From positions 124,001 to 188,000 of the forward strand of contig CAJTLB010000003.1 of NCBI GenBank assembly GCA_910577045.1: a DNA stretch of 64,000 bases. Direction: 5' to 3'. The stretch comes from an uncultured Lachnospiraceae bacterium. Lineage in GTDB: Bacteria; Bacillota; Clostridia; Lachnospirales; Lachnospiraceae. Below are positions 1-9,305 of the stretch, piece after piece. The translations under genes and the position numbers were made by a program. The number at the start of each line of letters is the position of its first letter. Within the stretch, counting starts at the first letter, position 1. The notes beneath the pieces were generated by a model. The model was given only the letters and a program-made list of their open reading frames with translations. It searched no databases and was not told where the DNA came from.

Positions 1-1535
1 CCAACAGAAAAGAATTCGCGTTCTGAAATAGAGGCTTCATAATAGGAAGTTGGTATGGCATCAATATTATGATATAGGTTGCCAACACTGACAGAAAGTG
101 AAATGCCATATTTAGAAAAAGCTTCTGTAATAAAATTTTCTAAAGGTGTGCAAAGTTGGCTTATATTAGGTTTGTCTGTGCCTAATAACATACAATAACG
201 GTCTGGTTCAAATAATTCTCTATAATAATATTCATATTCTGATAAAGCTGAAGCAAAAAGTCTATATAAAGAATCCCTAGATATTTTAGTATTTTCTTCT
301 TCTGGGAAAATATGGAACAGTAAAACGGCATAATATTCTTTAGAAAGCTGGATACCAAGTAAATGCCCAGCTTGGTTAAACTGTTCCCTTGTTGTTATTT
401 TACCTTTTAAAAGAGAGAAAAGTAAGGAATCTTGAAGAGGGAAAATATCTTTGGTTTCTTTTAGTTTATTTGTTAAATCCCGGTTTTGGTTATATAAAAA
501 TTCTAGTACTTCTTGTAGGGTAGTAATCGCATCATTGTTATTAGCAGTTTCTAAAAGTTCTTTCCCACTGTTTGCAAGTGCCTTGATAGGGGCATAATTC
601 ATATTCATAGAATAACGTATAATTAAGAGGGCAACTGCTAAACAAGAAATTAACATGGCATAAAATACTGTTTGGATCCCCCTAGAAATCTTATAATAAG
701 AAGACATAGGAAATAGAGTTATATAACATAGGTTATAATAGGAGGAAGAGGAAGCAAAAACAACATAATCTCCTAAACGGTTAGCATGGGCAGAATCAAA
801 GTCTAAGGTAGGGAGGATTTGCTCTAGCTTGTGGATAGTTTCCTCTGGGATATCAGGTTTAGACTGTATTAATAGGTTCCCTTGGTTATCATAAATAAAG
901 CTTATAGCATTCATTTGGTTCATTGGTTCTAAAAATTGCCGGAAATTTTCTGCTTCCACCCAAAATAATACGCTTGCTTCTGGAAAATTACTAAATGTAG
1001 AAGGAGGGTTAATAAAAGTAATATAAGGGTTTCCATTATCAGGGTTATTAGAAGTGAGGATTGCCCGGAGTTTTATATTTTTTAAAGCATTTTCTGGCTG
1101 TTCTAGCGTAGGGAACTCATATAAAGAATGAAATAGCAAAGAAAATGGGCATATGCCATTAGAGGTATATACCATTTCCATATTATAAGGATATAAGGCA
1201 ATTTCACTAATAAAGGGATTTACAGAAATATAACTGTGCAAGGTATTTACAATTTTAATATCTTTTGATGGGGAATCCTCCATTAAAAAATAGGATAATA
1301 AATTGGGGTTGGCAGTTGTAATCTGGTAATCTATCCGATAAAGCTGTTCTACTTCAGAATCCACACTAAAGACCATTTGCTGGAATGTGGATGAGTGGTA
1401 GGCATCAATTTCTTTTTTTAGGTGTGGATCTAAATAGCCAAATAAAAATAGGATAAAAGAAAAAAAAGCTACTACCAATAGCGCTAAATAAGAACATAAA
1501 AAGCGCAAATAGGTTTTAGGCAGATGAGCAAACAT
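1..1535 (-). CDS. Membrane-bound AraC-family transcriptional regulator (C-terminus beyond window)
   Basis: The frame is open from ATG at 1535 (AAGGAGA just upstream on the minus strand) to the left edge, 511 codons, so the C-terminal part is missing. Seen: a membrane segment at about residues 11-33, an extracytoplasmic region of about 250 residues, a second membrane segment at about 288-308, then a cytoplasmic region whose last visible stretch (SVSVGN...IPTSYYEAS) matches the region that precedes the AraC DNA-binding domain in YesN-like, Cache-sensor regulators. The helix-turn-helix itself is not in the window, so the family call is inference from this layout and from position. It is divergent from a large sugar ABC operon and is the natural candidate to sense the substrate outside the cell and activate that operon. 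A histidine kinase is the main alternative, but no H-box is visible. Confidence 0.78.
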   Translation of the reverse strand, partial: MFAHLPKTYLRFLCSYLALLVVAFFSFILFLFGYLDPHLKKEIDAYHSSTFQQMVFSVDSEVEQLYRIDYQITTANPNLLSYFLMEDSPSKDIKIVNTLHSYISVNPFISEIALYPYNMEMVYTSNGICPFSLLFHSLYEFPTLEQPENALKNIKLRAILTSNNPDNGNPYITFINPPSTFSNFPEASVLFWVEAENFRQFLEPMNQMNAISFIYDNQGNLLIQSKPDIPEETIHKLEQILPTLDFDSAHANRLGDYVVFASSSSYYNLCYITLFPMSSYYKISRGIQTVFYAMLISCLAVALLIIRYSMNMNYAPIKALANSGKELLETANNNDAITTLQEVLEFLYNQNRDLTNKLKETKDIFPLQDSLLFSLLKGKITTREQFNQAGHLLGIQLSKEYYAVLLFHIFPEEENTKISRDSLYRLFASALSEYEYYYRELFEPDRYCMLLGTDKPNISQLCTPLENFITEAFSKYGISLSVSVGNLYHNIDAIPTSYYEASISEREFFSV

Positions 1536-1635
1536 AAAAAAATCTCCTTTTCTATAGAAGGACATATCAATAAACATAGTTCTATTTTAACAGAAAAAAG
1601 GGTTACAGTAAATATAGTATTTATCTCCTGTAAGC

Positions 1636-1664
1636 TTGATTAAAAGAATATTTTTCTGTATACT
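1636..1664 (+). promoter_or_regulatory. Probable sigma-A promoter of the acidic small protein
   Basis: TTGATT (1636-1641), a 17-bp spacer and TATACT (1659-1664) preceded by TG at 1657-1658 (extended -10). It lies 60 bp before the start at 1724 in the divergent spacer. Confidence 0.5.
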
Positions 1665-1723
1665 TAAAAGACAAAGGTAGAATAGACTAGAAAAATATGA
1701 AAAAGAAGAAAGGAGACTGAAAA

Positions 1724-2137
1724 ATGAAAAATTTTCAATCGTATAATGCAGAAAAGTACACTGAATCAAAATACAAAGAGGTGGAGGAAGGGATTTATCA
1801 GACCAAAGATCCATACAATATTTCAAAAGAAGATATTTATGTAACATCAGTAACCTTTGAGTTTGATCCAGAAAAGTACGAAGAAGAGGAAGCTTCCCCA
1901 AAAGATATGCCCCAGATTCCAATTGAAGCGATATTAGATGAGTTTGACTTGTTTGTTACAGACTTTTATGATGGCCTTAATAAAGATAGTGAGAAAACTT
2001 GTTATCAAGAATTTGGAAGTTTACATATAGAAGGAGTTAGGAGGTTAAGAGGGATAATTGGAAAGCAGGCATATGTTATGCCATATAATGAAGAGGAAGA
2101 TGAGGATGAAGAATACAGTGAATTAGTAATAGAGTGA
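1724..2137 (+). CDS. Hypothetical acidic protein, 137 aa
   Basis: Unrecognised. ATG at 1724 follows AAAGGAG at 1709-1715 with good spacing, and the gene has its own promoter and a strong terminator, so it is a monocistronic, real gene. The protein is strongly acidic with a C-terminal run of Glu/Asp (about residues 124-137) and no signal peptide or membrane segment. The N-terminal part is rich in Tyr/Lys/Glu (KNFQSYNAEKYTESKYKEVE). It sits between the AraC-type regulator and the sugar transport operon, but nothing in the sequence ties it to transport. It could be a small structural or regulatory cytosolic protein; no function can be assigned. Confidence 0.75.
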   Translation: MKNFQSYNAEKYTESKYKEVEEGIYQTKDPYNISKEDIYVTSVTFEFDPEKYEEEEASPKDMPQIPIEAILDEFDLFVTDFYDGLNKDSEKTCYQEFGSLHIEGVRRLRGIIGKQAYVMPYNEEEDEDEEYSELVIE

Positions 2138-2143
2138 ATAAAG

Positions 2144-2180
2144 ACCTTTACAAGCTTTAATGCTTTGTAAAGGTTTTTTT
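2144..2180 (+). terminator. Rho-independent terminator
   Basis: A 10-bp stem ACCTTTACAA/TTGTAAAGGT, extendable by GC with a bulge, ends in a run of seven T. It begins seven bases after the stop at 2137 and isolates the small acidic gene from the ABC operon. Confidence 0.85.
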
Positions 2181-2233
2181 ATTGGCTAAAATACAAGGGA
2201 AAGAAGAGTATTCAATTTTTTACGCCAAGCATT

Positions 2234-2319
2234 TTGCACAAAAAAATGTAGATTTCAAAAAAATGAATAGCAATATGCACAAAATGTAGATTGAAGGGTT
2301 TTTAAGAAGATATTATAGT
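2234..2319 (+). promoter_or_regulatory. Probable AraC-type operator repeats and operon promoter
   Basis: Two direct copies of TGCACAAAA(n)ATGTAGATT lie at about 2235-2254 and 2275-2292, roughly 39 bp apart and on the same helix face. The second runs into a -35-like TTGAAG (2291-2296), followed after 17 bp by TATAGT (2314-2319). Direct repeats abutting -35 are the usual layout for activation by AraC-family proteins. The regulator is probably the divergent gene that ends at the left edge; this link is inferred. Confidence 0.55.
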
Positions 2320-2359
2320 GATAACAGATGCTTAGACTAATAAGATAGGGGGAAGTAAG

Positions 2360-5296
2360 GTGCCACGATTTAAGAGGAAAATGGGAAGTGTTATTTTAGC
2401 TTGTGGTATTCTAGCGGCTGAATTGTTTCACCTGCCTGGCATAGTGGTGCAGGCTGCAGGCAATACAGAAGTGAGCGCTAATGATGCCAGTATAAGTTCC
2501 ATAGATGCCTTTTATGAAAATTACTATGAATATCAGGGAGATTTAGTAAAATCTTATTCTGATATTCAACTGGAATATGGCGAAATGCAGTATGTTGGGG
2601 CAGAGGGAGAACTTCTGCTGCCAGAAAAAACAAAACGGCCTTCAGAGGAACATGGGACATGGGAATGGGAGTTTACAGTTGCAAAGAGTGGCTTATATGA
2701 AATAGAGGCAGATTATTTGGCAGAAGGTGGGAATGGCGCGAAGATCCAGAGAAAACTAATGATTGATGGAAGCGTGCCATTCCAAGAAGCGAATAATATT
2801 TGTTTTTACCGCCGTTTTATTGAAGAGGAAGAGATTAAAATAAATGCAATTGGCGATGAAGTATGGCCCAAGCAGCATGAAGAGGTTGTGCTACAGACAC
2901 AAAAACTGGTGGACAGCCAAGGGTTTTTTGAAGAGCCATTGATGTTTTATCTTTCAGAAGGGAAACATACCATTAGCATGGGTTATGTGGATCAGCCAAT
3001 TACAATACAAGAGCTTCGTTTAATTGGGAAAGAGGAGCTGCCTTCTTATGAAGAACTTGCAAAAGAATATGAAAAGAAGGGATATCAGCCAGTATCCTCT
3101 GATGCTGTATTTTTATTACAAGCAGAGGAAAGCTCTTGGAAAAGTGATTCCGTAGTCCGTAGGGAGAGCAATGAAGATCCAAAGACCCAGCCTTTTAATA
3201 TGACTAGCCGGGTATTAAATACAGTAGGCGGGTACCGTTGGAGAATGGGGAACCAAAGTATTAGCTGGAATATTGAGGCAAAAGAGAGTGGGCTATACCA
3301 GCTTAATTTTAAAGTGCTCCAGTCAAGGGACGGTGGTATGCCATCTTTCCGTAGTATAGCAATTGATGGGGAAGTACCATGCCAAGAATTGAATTTATAT
3401 ACATTTCCATATTCAGATAAATGGTATGGGGAAACTTTGTCAAATGAAAATGGGGAGCCATATTTAATTTATCTGGAAAAAGGGACACATGAATTAACAA
3501 TGACAGTGAAAATGGGGCCACTTGCCGATATTATTGAAAGGACTACAAAAGATACGCAGGTATTATCAGAAATATCTAGGGAGATTATTAAAATTACAGG
3601 GGCAAACCCTGACCCTAACTATGAGTATGAATTATACCGTATTATGCCAGGATTAAGTGGGGAATTGGCAGAGTTAGCAGACCGTATTGAAGGATCGGCG
3701 GATATCTTGGCTTCTATCTCGAATAAAAGGACTTCTATGGAAAATAACTACCGCCAAATTGTAGAACAATTACGGAAGTTTTCAGCAAATGTAGACCGGA
3801 TTCCAAAAGCACTTGGGGATTTAGATACAGCACAAGGGAATTTAGGGACATATATTACTACATTGGAGAAAAGCCCTTTAGCAATTGATTACATAGAAGC
3901 AGGAGTTCCGGGAAGTAAGTTTAAAATTCAGACTTCAAACTTTTTTGAACGCCTTTGGGTAACAATTGTAAACTTTTTCTTATCCTTTGTAAAGGACTAT
4001 GACAGTATTGGCGGGGCAACAGGGGAAGGCGTAAACGAGGTATTAGATGTTTGGATTGCACGTGGTTCTGAATGGGGTGAAGTATTAAAAGAATTGGCAG
4101 ATGAACAATTTACCCCAACTACTGGGATTGGCATTAACTTAAACGTAGTACCAAGCAACCAGCTTTCTACAGGTTCGGTAAATACTTTAATGATGTCTAT
4201 TACATCTGGGACAGCACCAGACGTAGCACTTAGTGTGGCGCATAACTTACCTTCGGAATTTGCATTCCGTGATGCAGCCGTGGATCTAACCCAATTTGAA
4301 GGGTTTGAAGAAACCGTGTCACAGTTTTATCCAGACGCGCTAAAACCGTACCGGTTTATGGAAGGGGTATATGCGCTGCCAGAAACAATGGATTTTACTG
4401 TAATGATGTATAGAAAGGATATTATGGCAGAGCTTGGCTTAGATATTCCAAGGACATGGACACAGCTTTACCAAGAAGTACTGCCAGTATTATATGAAAA
4501 CAGCATGTCTTTCTCTTTGCCAGTAGATACCTCGCAATCTAGTAATTCAGCAGATTCACAAAGAGGGTTTACCATGATGCTGCTTCAAAATGGAGGGGCA
4601 TATTATACAGAAGATGGGAAGAAGAGTGCGCTAGACAGCCCAGAGGCGTACCAAGCATTTAAAGTTTGGACAGAAATGTATAGCAATTATGACGTAGATG
4701 AAGAATCTAACCTGTTTAGCCGTATGAGGGCAGGGACAATGCCAATTGGGATAGGGAATTATGCTACTTATATGCAGCTTTCTACATCGGCGCCAGAGCT
4801 GTATGGGCGGTGGGGGATTGCCCCAGTCCCAGGGACAGAGCTAGCAGATGGCACAGTAAGCCATGCAGTTGGGACAATGTCGTCTACAGCATGTATGATT
4901 TTTGAACAATCTGATAAAAAGGATGCAGCATGGGAATTTTTACAGTGGTGGATGAGTGAAGAAACACAGATTCAGTATGGCAGGGAGTTGGAAGCCCTAA
5001 TAGGGACATCAGCACGTTGGAATACTGCAAATGTCAGTGCATTTACAAGCCTGCCATGGGAAGATAATAATATTGATATTATTACAGCCCAGATGGCAGA
5101 GGCAAGAGAACAATATATTGTGCCGGGTGGGTACTTTACAGGAAGGCATATTATTAATGCGTGGAACCGCACCATTTTAGGCAATGAGAGTGCAAGAGAC
5201 TCCTTGGAGGCAGCAGTAAAGGATATTAATAAAGAGCTGGATGCCAAGATGAAGGAATTTGGATTGGAAAATGCAGAGATTATTAGCCAGAAATAG
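2360..5296 (+). CDS. Secreted ABC-transporter solute-binding protein with N-terminal carbohydrate-binding-like domains
   Basis: First gene of the sugar operon, 978 aa, starting with GTG at 2360 behind AGGGGGAA. A signal peptide (basic RFKRK, hydrophobic core, cleavage near VQA-A at residue 32) targets it outside; C15 lies too early in the core to be a convincing lipobox. Two beta-sandwich-like segments (about 50-215 and 245-410, each with an aromatic-rich WEWEFTV or WRMGN stretch and a 'AxDGxxP' motif) resemble carbohydrate-binding or galactose-binding folds. A helical linker (about 430-545) leads to a family-1 solute-binding domain (about 575-950, with SGTAPDVAL and YALPETMDF motifs). Binding proteins alone are about 400-450 aa, so the N-terminal half is an extension. 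It is followed by two permease genes and probably delivers an oligosaccharide to them. Confidence 0.85.
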   Translation: MPRFKRKMGSVILACGILAAELFHLPGIVVQAAGNTEVSANDASISSIDAFYENYYEYQGDLVKSYSDIQLEYGEMQYVGAEGELLLPEKTKRPSEEHGTWEWEFTVAKSGLYEIEADYLAEGGNGAKIQRKLMIDGSVPFQEANNICFYRRFIEEEEIKINAIGDEVWPKQHEEVVLQTQKLVDSQGFFEEPLMFYLSEGKHTISMGYVDQPITIQELRLIGKEELPSYEELAKEYEKKGYQPVSSDAVFLLQAEESSWKSDSVVRRESNEDPKTQPFNMTSRVLNTVGGYRWRMGNQSISWNIEAKESGLYQLNFKVLQSRDGGMPSFRSIAIDGEVPCQELNLYTFPYSDKWYGETLSNENGEPYLIYLEKGTHELTMTVKMGPLADIIERTTKDTQVLSEISREIIKITGANPDPNYEYELYRIMPGLSGELAELADRIEGSADILASISNKRTSMENNYRQIVEQLRKFSANVDRIPKALGDLDTAQGNLGTYITTLEKSPLAIDYIEAGVPGSKFKIQTSNFFERLWVTIVNFFLSFVKDYDSIGGATGEGVNEVLDVWIARGSEWGEVLKELADEQFTPTTGIGINLNVVPSNQLSTGSVNTLMMSITSGTAPDVALSVAHNLPSEFAFRDAAVDLTQFEGFEETVSQFYPDALKPYRFMEGVYALPETMDFTVMMYRKDIMAELGLDIPRTWTQLYQEVLPVLYENSMSFSLPVDTSQSSNSADSQRGFTMMLLQNGGAYYTEDGKKSALDSPEAYQAFKVWTEMYSNYDVDEESNLFSRMRAGTMPIGIGNYATYMQLSTSAPELYGRWGIAPVPGTELADGTVSHAVGTMSSTACMIFEQSDKKDAAWEFLQWWMSEETQIQYGRELEALIGTSARWNTANVSAFTSLPWEDNNIDIITAQMAEAREQYIVPGGYFTGRHIINAWNRTILGNESARDSLEAAVKDINKELDAKMKEFGLENAEIISQK

Positions 5297-5344
5297 CTGC
5301 CAAATATTAAGAAAAGCTGCTTTTGCAGCAGATAGGGGGAATTT

Positions 5345-6253
5345 ATGAGCAATCATGATAAAATGAGCAAGTCAGCGGCCCATAAAAATGTGACTGGATA
5401 TATGTTTTTAGCGCCGTTCCTCGTGCTGTTTTTCATATTTACGCTGGTTCCGGTAGCGGTTGCCATGTGTACCAGCCTAACCAATTATAATATGATACAA
5501 AAGCCATCCTTTGTTGGCCTTGAAAATTACCGTTTTTTGCTTTTGGATGATGATGTGTTTTTAATTGCGCTTCAAAAAACCTTGTTTTTTGCCTTAGTTA
5601 CTGGGCCCGTTGGTTATATGGCATCCTTCTTTATGGCATGGATTATTTCCTTATTGAAAAAGGGAAGAGGTTTTTTCGCCCTTGCATTTTATGCCCCTTC
5701 CCTTACCAGCGGGGTTGCAATGTCAACGATTTGGCTGATTATTTTCTCTGGTGACAGGTATGGATACTTAAATAATTTCTTATTACGGATAGGCTTAATT
5801 GCAGAGCCTATCCTCTGGACAAAAGATGCAAATTATGTGATGTGGGTTATTATTTTAATTTCTGTTTGGATGAGTATGGGTACTGGGTTTTTAGTATTCC
5901 TTGCAGGACTCCAAAATATTGACCCTGCACTTTATGAGGCAGCAAGGGTAGATGGAATTAAAAACCGTATACAAGAACTTCGTTACATAACCATACCTTT
6001 AATGAAACCACAGCTTTTATTTGGCGCTATTAATTCGATTGTAAACTCCTTTGCTATTTTTGATGTGGCAACCAGTGTAGCAGGTATGCCAAGCCCAAAC
6101 TATTCGGCGCATACGATTGTGGCACATCTATATGACTACGCATTTACTAGGTTTAATATGGGATATGCCTCAGCAGTAGCAATGGCATTATTCTTAATTA
6201 CATTTGTTCTTGGCCGGGTATGTATGAAGATATTTAAGTCTGATACAGATTAA
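5345..6253 (+). CDS. Carbohydrate ABC transporter permease (MalF/UgpA type)
   Basis: A 302-aa integral membrane protein with about six membrane segments. The first (residues 18-42) follows a short basic cytosolic N-terminus. The conserved cytosolic EAA loop is seen as YEAARVDGIKNRIQELRYIT at about residues 197-216, followed by IPLMKPQ; this is where the ATPase docks. ATG at 5345 follows AGGGGGAA. The gene lies 48 bp after the binding protein and 55 bp before the second permease, so the three form a transport unit. No ATP-binding subunit is encoded nearby; a shared MsmX/UgpC-like ATPase elsewhere is the usual solution for such operons (inference). Confidence 0.92.
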   Translation: MSNHDKMSKSAAHKNVTGYMFLAPFLVLFFIFTLVPVAVAMCTSLTNYNMIQKPSFVGLENYRFLLLDDDVFLIALQKTLFFALVTGPVGYMASFFMAWIISLLKKGRGFFALAFYAPSLTSGVAMSTIWLIIFSGDRYGYLNNFLLRIGLIAEPILWTKDANYVMWVIILISVWMSMGTGFLVFLAGLQNIDPALYEAARVDGIKNRIQELRYITIPLMKPQLLFGAINSIVNSFAIFDVATSVAGMPSPNYSAHTIVAHLYDYAFTRFNMGYASAVAMALFLITFVLGRVCMKIFKSDTD

Positions 6254-6308
6254 TAGGATTAATTAGGAAATAGAAATTAGCCGTATAAGCGGCAGATTGG
6301 GAGGAAAC

Positions 6309-7202
6309 ATGACAGGAAAAATCGTATTCCGAAAAGCGGCGCTTCGTAAGCCGAAGCTAAAAAAAGTACAAATGTCGCAGGTAATGCTGCTTCTGTTAAT
6401 GGCAGTTTTGGTTGTATTTACTTCCACGCCTATGATAGCCATGATATGCCGGGCATTTATGCCATTAGAGGAGCTGTATATTTATCCGCCAAGGATTATT
6501 GTAAGGAACCCTACACTGCAGAATTTTTCAGATTTACTTACATCCTTAAGCGCATCGGTAGTGCCTTTTACTAGATATATATTTAACAGTTTATTTACAA
6601 CAGGAAGTGCTGTATTTTTAAGTGTTTTAGTATGTTGTATGGGGGCATATGGCTTGGTAAAATTTAAGCCAATTGGTTCTAATGCTATTTTTGCAGTAAT
6701 TTTGGCTGCATTAATGTTTTCAAACCATGTTACCCAGATACCTAACTATATGGTAGTAAATGCAATGGGGCTGATTAATAGTTATTTATCATTAATTATC
6801 CCAAAAGTGGCAGTAGCCTATAATTTCTTTTTAGTCAAACAGTTTGCAGAGCAGCTTCCAGACTCAATCCTAGAAGCGGCTAGGATTGATGGCTGTGGGG
6901 AATTCCAGACTTTCTGGAAAATAGCGATGCCATTGTTAAAGCCAGCATGGAGTACACTTGCGGTATTTTCTTTTGTAAATAACTGGAATGATTATTTTTC
7001 ACCCCTTATTTTTATTAACCGTAATGCAATGAAAACACTGCCTCTTGCCTTACAGACTATGGCAGGCGGCGCAGGCGTAGTAGCACGTGCGGGGACAGTG
7101 GGGGCAGCAACTTTGCTTACTACAGCCCCGGCAATTATTGTCTTTGTGATTATGAGAGGAAAGGTAATGCAGACCATGACCTATTCCGGCATAAAGAGCT
7201 AA
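6309..7202 (+). CDS. Carbohydrate ABC transporter permease (MalG/UgpE type)
   Basis: A 297-aa membrane protein with about six membrane segments, the partner permease of the gene before it. The EAA loop is LEAARIDGCGEFQTFWKIAM followed by PLLKPA. The frame extends upstream to a TTG at 6297, but that codon overlaps the ribosome site GGGAGG; ATG at 6309 is the better start. The long basic N-terminus (KIVFRKAALRKPKLKK) is cytosolic. It should pair with the MalF-type protein to form the channel that accepts substrate from the CBM-linked binding protein. Confidence 0.9.
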   Translation: MTGKIVFRKAALRKPKLKKVQMSQVMLLLLMAVLVVFTSTPMIAMICRAFMPLEELYIYPPRIIVRNPTLQNFSDLLTSLSASVVPFTRYIFNSLFTTGSAVFLSVLVCCMGAYGLVKFKPIGSNAIFAVILAALMFSNHVTQIPNYMVVNAMGLINSYLSLIIPKVAVAYNFFLVKQFAEQLPDSILEAARIDGCGEFQTFWKIAMPLLKPAWSTLAVFSFVNNWNDYFSPLIFINRNAMKTLPLALQTMAGGAGVVARAGTVGAATLLTTAPAIIVFVIMRGKVMQTMTYSGIKS

Positions 7203-7219
7203 GAGAACAGGGGGAAGCC

Positions 7220-8674
7220 ATGAAAAAGAGAAGAAACAAAATCAGGGGAATAAAACGAGTACTAACAGCGTTCCTGGCGCTTGTTCTGCTTTTTATGACA
7301 TCAGCAATGGCATATGCAGATGATACCTTTTTTGTAGCTGATGAAAATGGAGATACTCTTCCAGTGCCGGCAGCCTATGAGGTTAGCCATGTAATTAAAA
7401 ATTTAGAGGAGTATGGGTTTTTAAGCCATCCAGAGGATTTATTTTTAGATAAAGAAGGCTATTTATATGTAGCGGATACAGATAATAATAGAATCCTAAA
7501 GATGGAAAGAAGCGGAAAGGTAGTTTCTGTTATTACAGAGGCATTTGGGCAGCCTCTTAATAAACCAAGAGGTGTCTATGTCCATGAGACAGATAATAGT
7601 ATATGGATTGCTGATACAGGCAACCAGAGAGTGGTTTCTGTTTTTCAGGATGGGTCGGAAAGAAAAGCATATTTTAAACCAGATTCCGCTTTGTTGGAAA
7701 GTAATTTTACTTTTGACCCGCAGAAAATATATGCAAGTAAGACAGGATATATTTATGCGTTAAAGGGTGCCAACCTAATGACAATGGATGAGCAGAACCA
7801 GTTCCGCGGTTATCTAGGAGCTGCAAATGTCCCATTTAGCTTGCAAAGATTATTAATCCGTACTTTTGGCACACAGTCACAGATTGAAAGGACTTTAAAG
7901 CAAGAGCCGGCAGCCTATACCAATTTTATGATAGGCAGCGATGGCATGGTATATGGGATCCTTGCAAATGCAAAAACAGCACAAATCCGTAAGTTAAATA
8001 CAGTTGGGAATAATACTTATCCAGAGCAGATGTACGGGTTTTCCATTACTTATGATGGAACAAATTATCTTTCACCAATGTTTGCAGATATAGCGGTAGA
8101 AAGTAATGGAATTATTTCTTTGGTGGATAATAATACAGGCTTGATTTACCAATATGACCAAGAGGGGAATCTTTTAACGGCATTTGGCGGTTTGGGCGAT
8201 GCAGAAGGAAGATATCAAATTCCAAGCAGTATTGTGGCAGATCAGGAAGGGCGCCTTTATGTGCTGGATTATCAAACAAATTCAATAACAGTATATGAAC
8301 CAACGAATTTTATCCAAATGGTACATCAGGCAGTAACGTTATATGGAGATGGCAGGTACCAAGAATCCAAGGCATATTGGGAAGAAGTAAAGAATATGGA
8401 TTCTAATTATGCGCTGGCGCATAAAGGAATTGGAAAGGTTCTATATAAAGAAGAAAAATATAAAGAGGCAATGTCAGAATATCGGTTAGCGGCTGATAAA
8501 GAAGGGTATTCTAAAGCATTTGTAGAATACCGGCATGAAATGTTCCGCCAGTATTTTGGATGGATTATGCTATGTGCGGGGGCTATTTTGTTTGGGGCGT
8601 GGAAGTTATTGTATTCCTTAAAGAAAAAATCTGACCAATGGGCAGAGAGGATTGAGATGGGAGGGGATCTGTAG
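7220..8674 (+). CDS. Secreted NHL-repeat/TPR protein with C-terminal membrane anchor
   Basis: 484 aa. A signal peptide (residues 1-33, ending AMAYA) is followed by NHL-type beta-propeller repeats, for example HPEDLFLDKEGYLYVADTDN near residue 72 and RGVYVHETDNSIWIADTGN near 115, with a further copy near 335 (SSIVADQEGRLYVLD). Two TPR-like helices lie at about 370-430 and a single membrane segment at about 445-463, followed by a basic tail, so the propeller is displayed outside. NHL propellers usually bind proteins or ligands; the role here is probably accessory to glycan capture or uptake. It lies 17 bp after the permease gene and its stop overlaps the GTG start of the next gene by one base, so it is translated as part of the same operon. 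Confidence 0.8.
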   Translation: MKKRRNKIRGIKRVLTAFLALVLLFMTSAMAYADDTFFVADENGDTLPVPAAYEVSHVIKNLEEYGFLSHPEDLFLDKEGYLYVADTDNNRILKMERSGKVVSVITEAFGQPLNKPRGVYVHETDNSIWIADTGNQRVVSVFQDGSERKAYFKPDSALLESNFTFDPQKIYASKTGYIYALKGANLMTMDEQNQFRGYLGAANVPFSLQRLLIRTFGTQSQIERTLKQEPAAYTNFMIGSDGMVYGILANAKTAQIRKLNTVGNNTYPEQMYGFSITYDGTNYLSPMFADIAVESNGIISLVDNNTGLIYQYDQEGNLLTAFGGLGDAEGRYQIPSSIVADQEGRLYVLDYQTNSITVYEPTNFIQMVHQAVTLYGDGRYQESKAYWEEVKNMDSNYALAHKGIGKVLYKEEKYKEAMSEYRLAADKEGYSKAFVEYRHEMFRQYFGWIMLCAGAILFGAWKLLYSLKKKSDQWAERIEMGGDL

Positions 8675-9294
8675 TGAAAACATTGAAAATGTCTATTATG
8701 GTGCTATTCCACCCGGTAGTAACGTTTCAGTACATACAGAAAAACCGGAGTGAATTCAGTTATCTGCCAGTTGCAGCATTGCTTTTATTAAGTATTATAG
8801 TACGTATATTTTCCATACAAGTAACACATTATCCTTTAGCAGCAGGTGAACCAAGAAATACGAATATTATGTTGGAATGTATTAAGCTGTTCGTCCCAGT
8901 ATTGACATGGGTATTAGCATCTTATGCAATGACTACTATTTTAGATGGAGAAACATTATTCCGGGAAGCATTGCTTGCTATGGCGTATTCCTTGGTCCCA
9001 TACATTGTATTTACCGTCCCGCTTACTTTATTAAGTAGGATTATGGAGCTGTCCCAAGGTTCTTTGTATTATAGTATCCAAAATGCCATATTCTTATGGG
9101 TAATCTTATTGTTTATTATTAATATGAAGGAAATGAACCATTTTTCTGGGAAAAAAACACTGGTTATTATATTGTTGTCACTGTTTACTATGGCAATGAT
9201 ATGGGCAACAGTAGCATTGTTCTTTGCAATTAGTTCGCAGTTTATATCATTTGTACAGGAAGTGCTGCTGGAGATGAAGTATAAAGTGGATTAG
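8674..9294 (+). CDS. Yip1-family integral membrane protein
   Basis: 206 aa with about five membrane segments and a Yip1-like layout: a short N-terminal amphipathic stretch with HPVVTFQYI, a hydrophobic helix, then segments around residues 65-90, 105-125, 140-155 and 163-190. Start is GTG at 8674, overlapping the preceding TAG by one base, with GGGAGGGG upstream; this implies translational coupling. Yip1 proteins of this type are recurrent partners of NHL and DUF5696 genes in Clostridia sugar operons, but their biochemical role is not established. It may organise the NHL protein or the permeases in the membrane; that is speculative. Confidence 0.75.
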   Translation: MKTLKMSIMVLFHPVVTFQYIQKNRSEFSYLPVAALLLLSIIVRIFSIQVTHYPLAAGEPRNTNIMLECIKLFVPVLTWVLASYAMTTILDGETLFREALLAMAYSLVPYIVFTVPLTLLSRIMELSQGSLYYSIQNAIFLWVILLFIINMKEMNHFSGKKTLVIILLSLFTMAMIWATVALFFAISSQFISFVQEVLLEMKYKVD

Positions 9295-9305
9295 GGGGAT
9301 AGAGA

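Noticed and set aside
6297..6308. TTG at 6297 as start of the second permease.
   Set aside because: The codon overlaps the GGGAGG ribosome site; ATG 6309 is correctly spaced. The same reasoning moves the starts at 13391, 37791 and 60108.
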